Counted from the stretch's first letter, positions 1 through 9,599 are shown. The stretch: DNA of 52,215 nucleotides from Microcaldota archaeon (GCA_021801355.1 JAJYYB010000012.1:1-52215), one strand, 5' to 3'. Made by a program: numbers and translations. Notes: generated by a model not told the origin, from the letters alone.

Positions 1-2023
1 CGATTAGGGCAGGATTGACCGTTACCAGTGCATTGCCCGATGTCATTGTAACCGGAGAGACGGAGTTGTCCGTGACCGTGTAGCAGAACAGGGTGTTGGA
101 CGTAGGGGCGTTGGTGACCGTGGATGAGGTGCCGGATGCCACAACTGAGTTGGCCGCGCCGCAGCTGCCGCCAGTGGAGCTGTACCACTGGTATGCATAT
201 GGTGCCGTTCCTTCGGAAGGATGTGCGGTAATGGTTATGCCCTGGCCGAGATCGACATTTGCAGTCGATGGAGATGGATTGCCTGCGATTAGGTCTGGGT
301 TGACCGTTACGATCACGTTAACGGACGTCACTGTAGGGGCATTGGATGAAGTGTCCGTGAGCGTGTAGCAGAATATTGTGTTCGAAATTGGCGAATTTGT
401 GAGTGTGACGGAGTTGCCTGAAGCGACAGGAGTGCTGGATGAGCTGCACGATCCTGTGGTCGTACTGTACCACTGGTATGTGTAAGAACCTGTGCCGCCG
501 CTCGGATTCGCAGTGAGGGTTATTGATTGACCTATGTCTATCTTCGGCGCGCTTGGCGTCGGAGCATTTGCAACAAGTGCGGGCTTCACGATAATAACAG
601 GTGAGTTATTTGTTCCATTGATGAGTATATGATGTGCTGTACTGTTGCTATCGGTCGCATGGCCATCGAATGTCCAGGCACCGAGTATCGTGTTTGGACC
701 TGATGCAACCTGTGTCACTGTTACACCAGAAAGTTGGGTAAATGTTATTGAGTTTATTGCGGTAGGGTTGACTGTAAGCTGAAGGGTATTGCCGCCAGGC
801 GTACTTGATAGGGAGTTTACCGGTGTGTTGCCGACGGCCATGTTTGAAGATGCTGGAGGCGTCCAACTCCAGTTTCCTGTATAAGGTGGCGTACCATCGC
901 TTATAACAGTGTTAAACGTATAGCTTGTGCCAACGTCTATGATTTCATTTGATATCGTGTTTGGCGTTGCAATCAGGCTGGGAAGGGCGTTGTATGTTGC
1001 GGTTATTATGTCGTTGCCACCTATCTGTATAATTGTATTAGAAGCGATTGCGTTTGATATTGATACATTAATGGCGTTACTGGCAGACCATCTGCTGAAA
1101 TAGTAGCCAGGTGGGGCTATCGCATTTATTGTATACGCACCTATGGCTTTCGTTTTTTGACCATTTAAGTAAGTAGTGCCATTGAAGTTTATCGATCCGC
1201 CTGCAGGATTGTCGTCCAATGTCACAGTATAATTCCTTGGAAGCTTATAAATCAAAAGCGTTTTTGCATCCGGAGCAGTAAGCGCAGTTTCTGTTACGGT
1301 GTATGAGCCCGCTGGCTCGAAGCACGTTGCTATGAAGGCCGCAGAGGAGGACTGTTGCACATTCTGCTGCATTGTGCAGCCCGATGGCAGAGTTGGGCTG
1401 CCCCCGCCGCCTGTCTTCTGTGTGCCGCCACCTATGCTTCCGAGTATCAATACGAACGTGTTGCTACCTGTGGTGGAGAACGAGAGCGATAGAGCAGAAG
1501 TGTTGTTGGAAAAGGCGGTGGTTATATTGGCATTTCCGAAAAGCACGTTGGAGCCTACGCCCACCATGGTTATTTGGCCAGAACCTGATGTCAATACGTT
1601 GCCATCGGACAGTAGTCTTGTGCGGCCTATCGAGCTGCACAGCACATCGACACAGGCGTTCTGACCTGTTGAACCGCCGCCTGCCGATTCAACATCCGTG
1701 GTCCAGTTGACTGAGCTTACGGCCTCGCTGCTTGTAGCAACTGCATACGCGTAGCCAAGATAACCTGCTGGCAGATGAACATTAGCATTCGTTGCGCTTG
1801 CCGCCGTGGTGCTTGATGTCACGAAAGTTATTGATGATGCATAAGATGGCTGCGCAACAATCGTAACAAGGAGCAGGGACGCAAATACGCAGGCTATGAC
1901 CATATACGTGAATGACATTGTATGGCCAAGTTCAAAGTGATGACTGGGCATAGCTTGCACGCTGATATTAGAATCGACGGAATGAGTGCCGTTATTTATG
2001 CGCTGATTGCATCTATTTTGCAT
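1..2023 (-). CDS. Secreted surface protein with tandem Ig-like repeats, partial (C-terminus beyond window)
   Basis: On the minus strand an uninterrupted frame runs from ATG at 2023 through the left edge, about 674 codons with no stop. A hydrophobic signal/anchor segment lies at about residues 36-60, starting MSFTYMVIACVF and ending near QPSYA. ATGs at 1951 and 1918 are alternative starts that still keep it. Near residues 240-310 is a beta-rich unit (GGSINFNG, YYFSRWS, ITATYNA) like the InlB B-repeat-type domains of surface proteins. The last 200 residues hold at least two Ig/PKD-like units of about 95 residues sharing YQWYS, a Cys-containing hinge, FCYT(V/L)TD and VTVNP. Many N-x-S/T sequons suit an exported glycoprotein. 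Substrate or ligand is unknown. Fold and surface location are inference; the open frame is seen directly. Confidence 0.85.
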   Translation of the reverse strand, partial: MQNRCNQRINNGTHSVDSNISVQAMPSHHFELGHTMSFTYMVIACVFASLLLVTIVAQPSYASSITFVTSSTTAASATNANVHLPAGYLGYAYAVATSSEAVSSVNWTTDVESAGGGSTGQNACVDVLCSSIGRTRLLSDGNVLTSGSGQITMVGVGSNVLFGNANITTAFSNNTSALSLSFSTTGSNTFVLILGSIGGGTQKTGGGGSPTLPSGCTMQQNVQQSSSAAFIATCFEPAGSYTVTETALTAPDAKTLLIYKLPRNYTVTLDDNPAGGSINFNGTTYLNGQKTKAIGAYTINAIAPPGYYFSRWSASNAINVSISNAIASNTIIQIGGNDIITATYNALPSLIATPNTISNEIIDVGTSYTFNTVISDGTPPYTGNWSWTPPASSNMAVGNTPVNSLSSTPGGNTLQLTVNPTAINSITFTQLSGVTVTQVASGPNTILGAWTFDGHATDSNSTAHHILINGTNNSPVIIVKPALVANAPTPSAPKIDIGQSITLTANPSGGTGSYTYQWYSTTTGSCSSSSTPVASGNSVTLTNSPISNTIFCYTLTDTSSNAPTVTSVNVIVTVNPDLIAGNPSPSTANVDLGQGITITAHPSEGTAPYAYQWYSSTGGSCGAANSVVASGTSSTVTNAPTSNTLFCYTVTDNSVSPVTMTSGNALVTVNPALI

Positions 2024-2336
2024 AATACCATGGCATATTTATATTAGAGTTTATAATTCTGCAGTGGCGTGATGCCTATTCCATGGCAAATACCAGTATC
2101 TTGTTTGGCAGCCCTATTGGATTGCGTTATATTAGTAACTAACTAATAAAAAGGTATTGAAAACTACATTTTATCGATTTGATATAAAAATAATTTTATA
2201 TTAAGTGTTACGTCTTGGCTTTTATATAAAAATAGTTTTATTTATATGCAGAGACTTTGTGTATTTGGTATAAGCCGGACTTACCGGTAAACTGATATGG
2301 CACAACGTTTTTAAGATTGCACCGATAAAACCACTT
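2024..2336. other. AT-rich divergent intergenic region with two promoters
   Basis: This 313-base gap separates the divergent surface-protein and pyrG genes. For pyrG, a TATA-like TTTTTAAG at 2308-2315 lies about 26 bases before the ATG at 2337, consistent with a leaderless mRNA. On the minus strand, TATA-like AT-rich stretches at about 2036-2048 and 2051-2060 could serve the surface protein. No ORF or RNA gene is recognisable. Confidence 0.5.
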
Positions 2337-3962
2337 ATGCAGACCAAATACATAGTGGTGCTGGGCTCATTGCTCAGCGGCTTGGGCAAGGGCATAGTAA
2401 CTGCCTCGATAGCCAAACTACTTACGATGCATGGCATAAGGGCGATGCCTCTCAAGTTCGACGGATATCTGAATTACGACTGCGGTACAATGAACCCATT
2501 CAGGCACGGCGAAGTCTTCGTACTGGACGACAAGAGCGAGGTGGACATGGATTTCGGCACGTATGAGAGATTCCTTAACAGGAGCCTTACAGGCGAATTC
2601 TCGCTCACAGGCGGAAAGATATTCAGCGCGATTATAGAGAAGGAGCGCAGGGGTGACTTCTTAGGCAACGACGTGCAGTTCGTGCCGCATGTAGCCGAGT
2701 ATATAGTTGAATACTTGAAGGGCGTAGGCAAAAAGAACGCTCTTGACGTATTGCTGGTCGAGGTTGGCGGCACAGTGGGCGACATAGAGAACAGCTACTT
2801 CATAGAGGCTATGAGGGAGCTCGCGCTTAGAGAGCAGGTGATCTTCATCGACCTCACTTACATACCGGAGCTGGGAGCCGTGGGCGAACAGAAAACGAAG
2901 CCAACACAGATAGCGCTCAGGAACATAATGCAATTCGGCATACAGCCAAGCTTCATCGTCTGCAGGTCGGAAAAGGCGCTCGCGGATTCTACCAGGAAGA
3001 AGGTGGCGCTCTTTGCGAACCTCAATGAAAGCGCGGTTATAGACGACCACAATTCCGATAACATTTACAGGATGCCGATTCTGCTCATGGAACAGGGTCT
3101 TGATGATGCGGTGATAAAGGCGCTTGGCCTTAAGGGCAATGCCGGCGATACCGCCTTCAAATCAAAGGTAAATGAATGGAAGAAGCTGTGCGAAGCTATC
3201 GAAGGTACCGGAAAAAATGGCGTGAACATAGCGATTGTAGGAAAGTACACAAAACTGCACGATGCATACGCAAGCGTGAAGGAGGCGGTTACGCACGCGT
3301 CGGCGCACAATGGAGTCAACGTGAAACTTAATTGGATTGAGTCCGAAGACCTTGAAGGTAACACCATGCATGTTGAAGAGATGCTGCGGGGGATGGACGG
3401 TATAATAGTCCCAGGAGGGTTCGGGAAGCGCGGGATAGAAGGCATGATATCTGCGATAGGATACGCGCGTGATAAAGGCGTGCCTTACCTGGGGCTGTGC
3501 CTGGGCATGCAGCTAATGGCCGTAGAGTTCGCGCGCCATGTTTGCAATTTGGAAGGCGCCAACTCCACAGAGTTCAATCCTGGCACCAAGCACAAAGTCG
3601 TAGATATAATGGGAGGCCAGAAGGATCTCGACAGAAAGGGCGGTACGATGAGACTGGGTTTGTGGCCCGCAGCAGTAAGGAAAGGCACCATCGCATACTG
3701 GGCCTACGAATCTACCAGAGTAAAAGAGAGGCACAGGCACAGATACGAGCTGAACAACGCTTACAGGAAGGCGCTTGCAGATAATGGGCTCGTGATAAGC
3801 GCGATAAACGAGCAGAACGACCTCGTAGAGATAATCGAATGGAGAGACGGATTCGGGATAGGAACGCAGGCGCATCCGGAACTTGAATCCCGGCTTGAGA
3901 GGCCGCACCCCCTGTTCCTATCTTTCTTAAAGGCGGCAGCGGAGCACAAACGCCAATCATAG
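2337..3962 (+). CDS. pyrG: CTP synthase
   Basis: Catalyses ATP- and glutamine-dependent amination of UTP to CTP in the cytosol. At 541 residues it has the family's usual length. The N-terminal synthase domain opens with the P-loop GSLLSGLGKGI (usually GGVVSGLGKG) and carries the nucleotide/Mg-binding HGEVFVLDD and DFGTYERF segments. The C-terminal class I glutamine amidotransferase domain has the nucleophile Cys388 in GLCLGMQ and the His513/Glu515 pair in AHPE. The ATG at 2337 sits about 26 bases after a TATA-like element, so translation is probably leaderless. It stands alone, divergent from the surface protein; no pyrimidine operon partner is adjacent. Confidence 0.97.
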   Translation: MQTKYIVVLGSLLSGLGKGIVTASIAKLLTMHGIRAMPLKFDGYLNYDCGTMNPFRHGEVFVLDDKSEVDMDFGTYERFLNRSLTGEFSLTGGKIFSAIIEKERRGDFLGNDVQFVPHVAEYIVEYLKGVGKKNALDVLLVEVGGTVGDIENSYFIEAMRELALREQVIFIDLTYIPELGAVGEQKTKPTQIALRNIMQFGIQPSFIVCRSEKALADSTRKKVALFANLNESAVIDDHNSDNIYRMPILLMEQGLDDAVIKALGLKGNAGDTAFKSKVNEWKKLCEAIEGTGKNGVNIAIVGKYTKLHDAYASVKEAVTHASAHNGVNVKLNWIESEDLEGNTMHVEEMLRGMDGIIVPGGFGKRGIEGMISAIGYARDKGVPYLGLCLGMQLMAVEFARHVCNLEGANSTEFNPGTKHKVVDIMGGQKDLDRKGGTMRLGLWPAAVRKGTIAYWAYESTRVKERHRHRYELNNAYRKALADNGLVISAINEQNDLVEIIEWRDGFGIGTQAHPELESRLERPHPLFLSFLKAAAEHKRQS

Positions 3963-4054
3963 CTTATAGCATGTGCTTTGCCCTAACCTAAAGCAGGTTT
4001 TTTAGTTTTGTTACAAGCATATTGACCGTGTAATTTTTCCTTGAGTGTAGTTTT

Positions 4055-6454
4055 ATGGAAGCCGAACAGCATAAGCATGAGGGGGATACCGAACACGCTG
4101 CGCATCATGGCAGTGCACATGGGAGTACCGCGTCAAAGATTGTCACATTGGGAAACCTGAAGTTGGGCATGATCCTTTTCCTATCCTATCTTATCATTTC
4201 GTTCGTAGTGTTCGCACCGCTGACCAGCAGCATAACCAACTCTGCGCCCGGATCCGGCGGCACCGCTTACCAGAATCTCTGGGACATATGGTGGGTAGGA
4301 TACTCTATGCTTGCCCTTCATACTGGGGTATTCTTCACGCCGCTGCTTTACACACCCGTAGGAGCGAACTTGATCTATCAGAACCTTTCACCGGTTGCAG
4401 CGCTAGTTTCACTGCCGTTCCAGGCCATCAGCCTAGCTTTCGCTTACAACACCATGCTGCTCTTGGGCTTCGTACTGTCCGGCATCACGATGTTCATACT
4501 CGCCGATTACATCGTGGACGACAGGAGAGCAGCTTTCGTCGCCGGGCTCGTATTTGCATTCAGCTCGTTCCATATAGCGCAGGGTTACTTCAATCTCGGG
4601 CTGATCAACATAGAGTGGGTGCCGCTGGCGCTTTATTTCTTCATCAAGATGATAAAAGGCGAGCCAACGTACCTCAATGCCGCCGGTCTGGGCCTCTCTT
4701 TCATGCTGGCTTCGCTCATGGGAAGCGTGCAGCAGGGCATCGAGCTGGCGATGCTGCTCGTGCTCGTGGCGTGCGCGTATCTTTTGGTTAGTGAGAGGCG
4801 CAAGAGAATCCTCAGCGCAAAGCTGTGGGCGTTTGTGGGGCTTGCTGCTGCCATAGCATTTTTGGTCGGAGCGGCATGGTTCGTCCCGATACTTGAGGCG
4901 GCTTTGCAGCCCGGTGGGCTGGCCCAGGCGAACGCCTTCAACAACGTAACTTACAACAGCGCGTGGAGCGACAGCATCGCATCGTTCTTCATACCTAGCT
5001 ACTACAATGGAATATTCGATTCGAACCCTTCGGTGTATTTCACCTCGGTTTTTGCGCCTACGCCAAGCGAGCGCGTGGCTTATGTGGGCTACGTGACGCT
5101 GCTTTTAGCGCTCTATGGTCTATATATAGATTATAAGAGGAGCAGGCTATGGCTCGGCCTCGCAGTTATATTCGGCATACTCTGCCTCGGCCCATCAGGG
5201 TTGCTTTATTCGCTCTATCACTTGCTGCCCGGAATAAACATAATAAGCGAACCGGACAGGTTTTATCTAGTCTTCAGTCTTGCCATGGCGATACTCGCCG
5301 CATTCGGATTCAAGGACCTTTTCGGTAGGATGAAGCTTGGAAAGCAAGGTGGCATGGCGATACTTGCAGTGCTCTCAATAGTTACCATCGCGATAATAGT
5401 CGAGAATAATGGGATCGCGCTAAGCGCTCCGCTTTACCATCAGGTCGCGATAAATGCGAGCATACCGTATTTCTACAGGCAGCTCGGCACCAGCAGCGCC
5501 AATTTTTCCGTGCTCGAACTTCCTGTACTCGACGACCAGTACTATTCCAACGGCCCGTCACTTTTCACCGGAATCGCAGCATATTATGATACTGCGGCGC
5601 ATAAACCGATACTTGGAGGGTACCTAGGACTTTCAAACGATACGCAGAAGCTTACGCTCTGCAACATACCTTTGGTGGAGACTGCGACATACCTTGAGCA
5701 GTCGGGCGGCGGCGCGCAATTATCGCTGTGCACCTACGGCACGAACGGCGTGCCAACTTATACTGTTGACAAAGGAGGGGTGCCTGTCTCTCCGTCGCTT
5801 GTGGTGCAGAACCCGGCTAACGAATCGTTGCTGCTACTGGACGACTACGGTACGGCTTACGTCGCAATAAACAACGCGGCGTACAATCGAAGCGCCCTTG
5901 TTGAACTGGGGAACTATCTGTACGGACTCTTTGGAGCGCCGGTGTACCAGGACAATTCGACGATAGTTTTCTCAACGGTCAACGCAAGCAAATACCTATA
6001 TAGGTCATATGTCGCCTACCCTATACTGAACCAGTGGGAGGCTGCGCAGGAACTGGTGAACGGCACGCTCCAGTATTTCTGGACCCCGATAAAGAACTAC
6101 AGCGCACTGTATGGAGGGCTCATAGTGTCTGCGCCATATGCAAAGCAGACTAACACAAGCGCCGCGATAGAGTCAACGTCTGTCAGCTACATAAACACGA
6201 GCATGACAATCGATGCCGGGACTAATTTCGGGGATGCGCAACTTGTTGTCGAGGGCATAGGACTGAACGGGAATCCTGTGAGGATAGCGAACCTATCGGT
6301 AAGTCCGGCTTTCGCTGCGTACACGATAAACGCAAGCCTGGTATCGGGACCGCAGGGTAACACGCTGTTCTTCCTGCAGAGGGTTGCGGCTGCAAGCGCA
6401 GGTAAGCAGCAGCTCATATTCATAAAGAACATAACGATACAGAGAGGACGCTGA
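4055..6454 (+). CDS. Large polytopic membrane protein, GT-C glycosyltransferase-like
   Basis: 799 residues. A His-rich cytosolic N-terminus (residues 1-25) is followed by about a dozen hydrophobic segments over residues 30-480, then a mostly hydrophilic region of about 320 residues with many N-x-S/T sequons that is probably outside the cell. The early loop after the first membrane span (around LWDIWWVGYSM and LLYTPVGANLIYQNLSP) and the overall plan resemble GT-C-fold integral-membrane glycosyltransferases and YfhO-like proteins, which use lipid-linked sugars. No catalytic acidic motif can be assigned with confidence, so the enzymatic role is inference. It lies 6 bases upstream of the XPF-type nuclease gene and may be co-transcribed with it. 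Confidence 0.6.
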   Translation: MEAEQHKHEGDTEHAAHHGSAHGSTASKIVTLGNLKLGMILFLSYLIISFVVFAPLTSSITNSAPGSGGTAYQNLWDIWWVGYSMLALHTGVFFTPLLYTPVGANLIYQNLSPVAALVSLPFQAISLAFAYNTMLLLGFVLSGITMFILADYIVDDRRAAFVAGLVFAFSSFHIAQGYFNLGLINIEWVPLALYFFIKMIKGEPTYLNAAGLGLSFMLASLMGSVQQGIELAMLLVLVACAYLLVSERRKRILSAKLWAFVGLAAAIAFLVGAAWFVPILEAALQPGGLAQANAFNNVTYNSAWSDSIASFFIPSYYNGIFDSNPSVYFTSVFAPTPSERVAYVGYVTLLLALYGLYIDYKRSRLWLGLAVIFGILCLGPSGLLYSLYHLLPGINIISEPDRFYLVFSLAMAILAAFGFKDLFGRMKLGKQGGMAILAVLSIVTIAIIVENNGIALSAPLYHQVAINASIPYFYRQLGTSSANFSVLELPVLDDQYYSNGPSLFTGIAAYYDTAAHKPILGGYLGLSNDTQKLTLCNIPLVETATYLEQSGGGAQLSLCTYGTNGVPTYTVDKGGVPVSPSLVVQNPANESLLLLDDYGTAYVAINNAAYNRSALVELGNYLYGLFGAPVYQDNSTIVFSTVNASKYLYRSYVAYPILNQWEAAQELVNGTLQYFWTPIKNYSALYGGLIVSAPYAKQTNTSAAIESTSVSYINTSMTIDAGTNFGDAQLVVEGIGLNGNPVRIANLSVSPAFAAYTINASLVSGPQGNTLFFLQRVAAASAGKQQLIFIKNITIQRGR

Positions 6455-6460
6455 CCGCAT

Positions 6461-7132
6461 ATGCACGCACCTGAGATAATAGTCGACCAGCGCGAGAGGA
6501 ACACGGAGCTGCTGAAGCGGCTGGAGGAGCTGGGCGTAAGGATAGCCCTCGTCACGCTGAACGTCGGCGATTACGTGATCTCCGACAGGATATGCATAGA
6601 GCGCAAGACCGTGCCCGATTTCGAAGGCTCGATAATAAACGGTAGGCTGTTCGACCAGTTGGGCAGGCTCAGGGAGCATTATTCTTATCCGATGCTGCTG
6701 CTAGAAGGCGACAGGGACGCTTTCAGGATGCGGCGCAGGGCGATAACTGGTGCAGTGGCCTCGCTTTACGTAAGATACGGCATACCGGTGATAATGTCGG
6801 AGAGCCCGACTGAAAGCGCGGCCATAATGGAGAGCATAGCCAGGCAGGAACAGGATTCTGAAGAGAGGCTCCCATCGCTGAAAGGCGGCGCGAAGGCTTA
6901 CACAAGCACACAGTTCCAGGAGTTTGTAGTCGGGAATCTGCCCGGCGTTGGGCCGAAGCTTGCGAAGAGCCTGCTAAAGCATTTCCACAGCGTGAGGCGG
7001 ATAGCGAACGCCGAAGTGGAAGAGCTGATGGAGGTCGATAAGGTGGGCGAGAAGAAGGCCAGGCTAATCCATGAAACGCTCAACGGACCATACGAGGGCT
7101 TAGATGATGGTGGGCAGGCTGAGGATTCTTAA
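6461..7132 (+). CDS. XPF/Mus81-type (ERCC4) structure-specific nuclease with HhH domain
   Basis: 223 residues, the short helicase-free form. An ERCC4 nuclease domain (residues 1 to about 130) shows the metal-binding signature: VDQRER near residue 9, GDYV near 38 and ERKTVPDF near 47. After a linker, a tandem helix-hairpin-helix region follows (LPGVGPKLAKSLL, then VDKVGEKKARLIHE). Proteins of this family cut branched DNA such as flaps, forks and D-loops, usually as dimers tethered by the HhH region and, in archaea, often stimulated by PCNA. The C-terminus is short and no clear PIP box is visible. ATG at 6461 follows the upstream stop by 6 bases. Confidence 0.9.
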   Translation: MHAPEIIVDQRERNTELLKRLEELGVRIALVTLNVGDYVISDRICIERKTVPDFEGSIINGRLFDQLGRLREHYSYPMLLLEGDRDAFRMRRRAITGAVASLYVRYGIPVIMSESPTESAAIMESIARQEQDSEERLPSLKGGAKAYTSTQFQEFVVGNLPGVGPKLAKSLLKHFHSVRRIANAEVEELMEVDKVGEKKARLIHETLNGPYEGLDDGGQAEDS

Positions 7133-7156
7133 AGGAAGCCGTAGATGGATGCCAGA

Positions 7157-7648
7157 TCAATCGCGCAGTCTTGCCATGGCCATCGCCTGAAGCACCGACT
7201 CCGATGCGCTGCCATTCAGTTTTACGCGAAGCCTGGAGGCTGCGGCTAACTCATGCGAACGTGTAGTTTTGAGTTCAGAATCCGTTTTGAGCGCTTCCTT
7301 GAACTTATTGTACGTTTTCATGTCATTTGAGAAAAAGACGAATTTGTCGCCGGATTTTATACCGATCCTGTCAATGGCATCCGATATCTGCTTCGTCATC
7401 GCGGCAAAGAGCAGCATCTCCATCGATACGCTGTTTGATATGCAGGTTCCGCTGTCCATGGCCGTCACGGCGTTCAGGTAGGCGCCCAATAGATGCGTTG
7501 AGTTTATCACTGCGCCATAATCAAACAACTGTGCCACAATGTTTTTTCCCTTGCTGCCGTTTATTCTAGCGAGCAGCTCCTCGGCGCCGAGGTTTGAGGA
7601 GCATAACCTCACTATAAGCCGGGTTGTATCTACCGCAAGAGCGTCCAT
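7157..7648 (-). CDS. cgi121: KEOPS complex subunit Cgi121
   Basis: Predicted small subunit of KEOPS, which makes the t6A37 modification on ANN-decoding tRNAs; Cgi121 binds the Bud32 kinase and tRNA. The diagnostic block is near the middle: HLLGAYLNAV, then NSVSMEMLLFAA, KQISDAIDRIGIKSG and FVFFSND, matching the archaeal pattern I recall (H-A-N-A, S-ME-L-A-G-RQI-EAI-GIK). With the start at 7648 the product is 163 residues, close to family size; a TATA-like stretch at 7671-7680 lies about 27 bases upstream. Longer starts at 7705 and 7744 are open but add an unmatched N-terminus. It is divergent from the MetRS-associated gene. No other KEOPS gene is in the window. Confidence 0.8.
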   Translation of the reverse strand: MDALAVDTTRLIVRLCSSNLGAEELLARINGSKGKNIVAQLFDYGAVINSTHLLGAYLNAVTAMDSGTCISNSVSMEMLLFAAMTKQISDAIDRIGIKSGDKFVFFSNDMKTYNKFKEALKTDSELKTTRSHELAAASRLRVKLNGSASESVLQAMAMARLRD

Positions 7649-7670
7649 GATAGCTATTTGTGTGGCAAGT

Positions 7671-7680
7671 TTATTATTTT
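7671..7680 (-). promoter_or_regulatory. TATA-like element for cgi121
   Basis: On the minus strand this AT-rich stretch is centred about 27 bases before the ATG at 7648. The same TATA-to-start spacing recurs in front of many genes in the window and supports a leaderless start at 7648. Confidence 0.5.
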
Positions 7681-7764
7681 GAACTGGCTCGGCACGGTTT
7701 ACCATTTTGCGTGATCCGTATGCACAAAAATAAATATCTGGCACTGCAGAATTATCCCGATAGA

Positions 7765-8091
7765 ATGATTTCGATAAACGAGTTCTCTGCTATAGACTTG
7801 CGCGTGGGCAGGATCATTGAGGTCGATGACATAGAAACGGCGAGGAAGCCAATGTACAAGCTTAAGGTCGACCTCGGGGAGCTGGGCGCCAGGATTATAG
7901 TGGCCGGAATAAAAGCCTTCTACACAAAGGAACAGCTCTTAGGAAAGAGCATAATAGTGGTAGCCAATCTGGAACCCAAGAGCGTTGCAGGCATAATGTC
8001 CGAGGGCATGCTACTGGCAGCGGGCGACGAACAATCGATATCGATAATACAGCCGGACAAGGAGGCCAAGCCAGGATCTAAAATCGGATGA
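7765..8091 (+). CDS. Stand-alone tRNA-binding domain (EMAP/MetG C-terminal type)
   Basis: 108 residues forming one OB-fold tRNA-binding domain. Recognisable segments are INEFSAIDLRVGRI at the start, KLKVDLG, RIIVAGI, GKSIIVVANL and the MSEGMLLAA signature. In bacteria this domain is fused to the C-terminus of MetRS; in many archaea it is separate and acts as a MetRS beta subunit that raises tRNA affinity. Here it precedes metG by 50 bases, so it very likely assists that enzyme. An ATG at 7765 is preferred over the longer frame from 7660: an AAATAAATAT stretch lies about 30 bases upstream and the extra N-terminus does not match the family. Confidence 0.85.
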   Translation: MISINEFSAIDLRVGRIIEVDDIETARKPMYKLKVDLGELGARIIVAGIKAFYTKEQLLGKSIIVVANLEPKSVAGIMSEGMLLAAGDEQSISIIQPDKEAKPGSKIG

Positions 8092-8141
8092 AAGCGTAAT
8101 TAGTAATAAAAAGGTTTTAATCTCTAAGATTGTTGATTTGA

Positions 8142-9599
8142 GTGCAGAAGTTTTACATAACGACGCCCATTTACTATGTGACCGACAAGCCGCAGCTAGG
8201 CAACGCTTACCCGACTATAGCTGCCGATGTATTGGCAAGATGGCACAGGATGAGGGGCGAGGACGTTTTCTTCCTTGTCGGCACTGACGAGCATGGAGAG
8301 AAGGTAGAGACCGCGGCGAAGGCGGCCGGCAAGCAGCCGAAGGAGTTCGTTGACGACGTGGTAGGCGTCTACAAGGACGTATGGAAGCGCCTCGGCATAT
8401 CTTATGATTATTTCATAAGGACTAGCGATCAGTCTCATGAGGCTATGGTCGCGGAGCTTATAGACGAGATGGCGCAGAACGGCGACATATACAAGGGCTT
8501 CTATGAGGACTGGTACTGCGTCCCTGACGAGACTTTCTGGACCGAGCTGCAGCTGAAGGACGGAAAATGCCCTGTTTGCGGCAGGCCAGTGAAAAAGGTA
8601 AAGGAGGAATGCTACTATTTCAAGTTGAGCAAATACCAGGGCGCTCTGCTGGAACTGTATGAAAAGAACCCATCTTTCCTCTCGCCAAAGCTAAGGTCAA
8701 AGGAGATAATGAACAGGGTAAAGGCAGGACTGAATGACATAAGCATAACAAGATCGACGATAAAATGGGGGGTGCCATTCCCGCTGGACAAAAAACATAC
8801 GGTATACGTATGGGTTGACGCCCTGTTCAATTATGTGACCGCATTGGGCGGTGCGACAGGAGTGCACTTCACAGAATTCTGGCCCGCGGATGTCCACCTT
8901 GTAGGCAAGGAGATAAACTGGTTTCATTCGGTCATATGGCCTGCGCTGCTGATGTCTTCTGGCATAGAGCCGCCTCGGATGGTTTTCGCGCACGGGTGGT
9001 GGACTGCGGAAGGCAAGAAGATGAGCAAGAGCTTAGGCAATTCTGTCGACCCCGTCGAAGTCGCCAACAGGTATTCTGTAGACGCGCTCAGATACTTCCT
9101 GCTGAGAGAGATGCCGCTTGGCGACGACGGTGATTATTCAGAGAAGTCGCTGGTGACACGGCTCAACAACGAGCTCGTGGCCGAGCTTGGCAACCTCGTA
9201 AACAGGACGCTCACGATGGCCGAGAAATTCCAGGGCGATATAAAAGGGAAGCCGGAGCTGGAGACGTCGCTGGACCTCGAAGGCATAAACAGGTGCATAG
9301 ACAACATGGACACGTTCGGCGCCCTCGACGGCATATTCTCTTTCATAAGGGCAGCGAACAAATACGTGAATGACAATGCCCCGTGGAAGCTGCAGGGCGA
9401 TGAGCTTGGCAATGTGCTTTACAACCTGCTCGAGGCATCGCGCGTGATATCCATACTGGTTTACCCGTTTATGCCGGAAACCGGCACTCGTATAGCCGCA
9501 CAGCTTGGTGTAGGAGTAGGCAGCCTTAATGACTGTAAGTTTAAAGAATTCGAAGGTAAGATAAAGAAGGGGGATTATCTTTTCAAGAAGGCTGTTTGA
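8142..9599 (+). CDS. metG: Methionyl-tRNA synthetase, bacterial-type
   Basis: Charges tRNA-Met. 485 residues: class I catalytic core plus anticodon-binding helical domain, without the C-terminal tRNA-binding domain, which is encoded just upstream. The KMSKS loop is intact (EGKKMSKSLGN). The HIGH motif reads QLGN, with both histidines replaced. The zinc knuckle has YCVPDETF followed by CPVCGRP, so one of the usual four cysteines is Asp. Segments such as FYITTPIYYVTDKP, FFLVGTDEHGEK and YVWVDALFNY look like bacterial MetG rather than the archaeal form, suggesting transfer. The start is GTG at 8142; a TATA-like GGTTTTAA lies about 26 bases upstream, implying a leaderless mRNA. Confidence 0.93.
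   Translation: MQKFYITTPIYYVTDKPQLGNAYPTIAADVLARWHRMRGEDVFFLVGTDEHGEKVETAAKAAGKQPKEFVDDVVGVYKDVWKRLGISYDYFIRTSDQSHEAMVAELIDEMAQNGDIYKGFYEDWYCVPDETFWTELQLKDGKCPVCGRPVKKVKEECYYFKLSKYQGALLELYEKNPSFLSPKLRSKEIMNRVKAGLNDISITRSTIKWGVPFPLDKKHTVYVWVDALFNYVTALGGATGVHFTEFWPADVHLVGKEINWFHSVIWPALLMSSGIEPPRMVFAHGWWTAEGKKMSKSLGNSVDPVEVANRYSVDALRYFLLREMPLGDDGDYSEKSLVTRLNNELVAELGNLVNRTLTMAEKFQGDIKGKPELETSLDLEGINRCIDNMDTFGALDGIFSFIRAANKYVNDNAPWKLQGDELGNVLYNLLEASRVISILVYPFMPETGTRIAAQLGVGVGSLNDCKFKEFEGKIKKGDYLFKKAV

Noticed and set aside
93-1664. Plus-strand ORFs in the first 1.7 kb
   Set aside because: They lie antisense to the continuous minus-strand surface-protein frame, which has a signal peptide and repeats.
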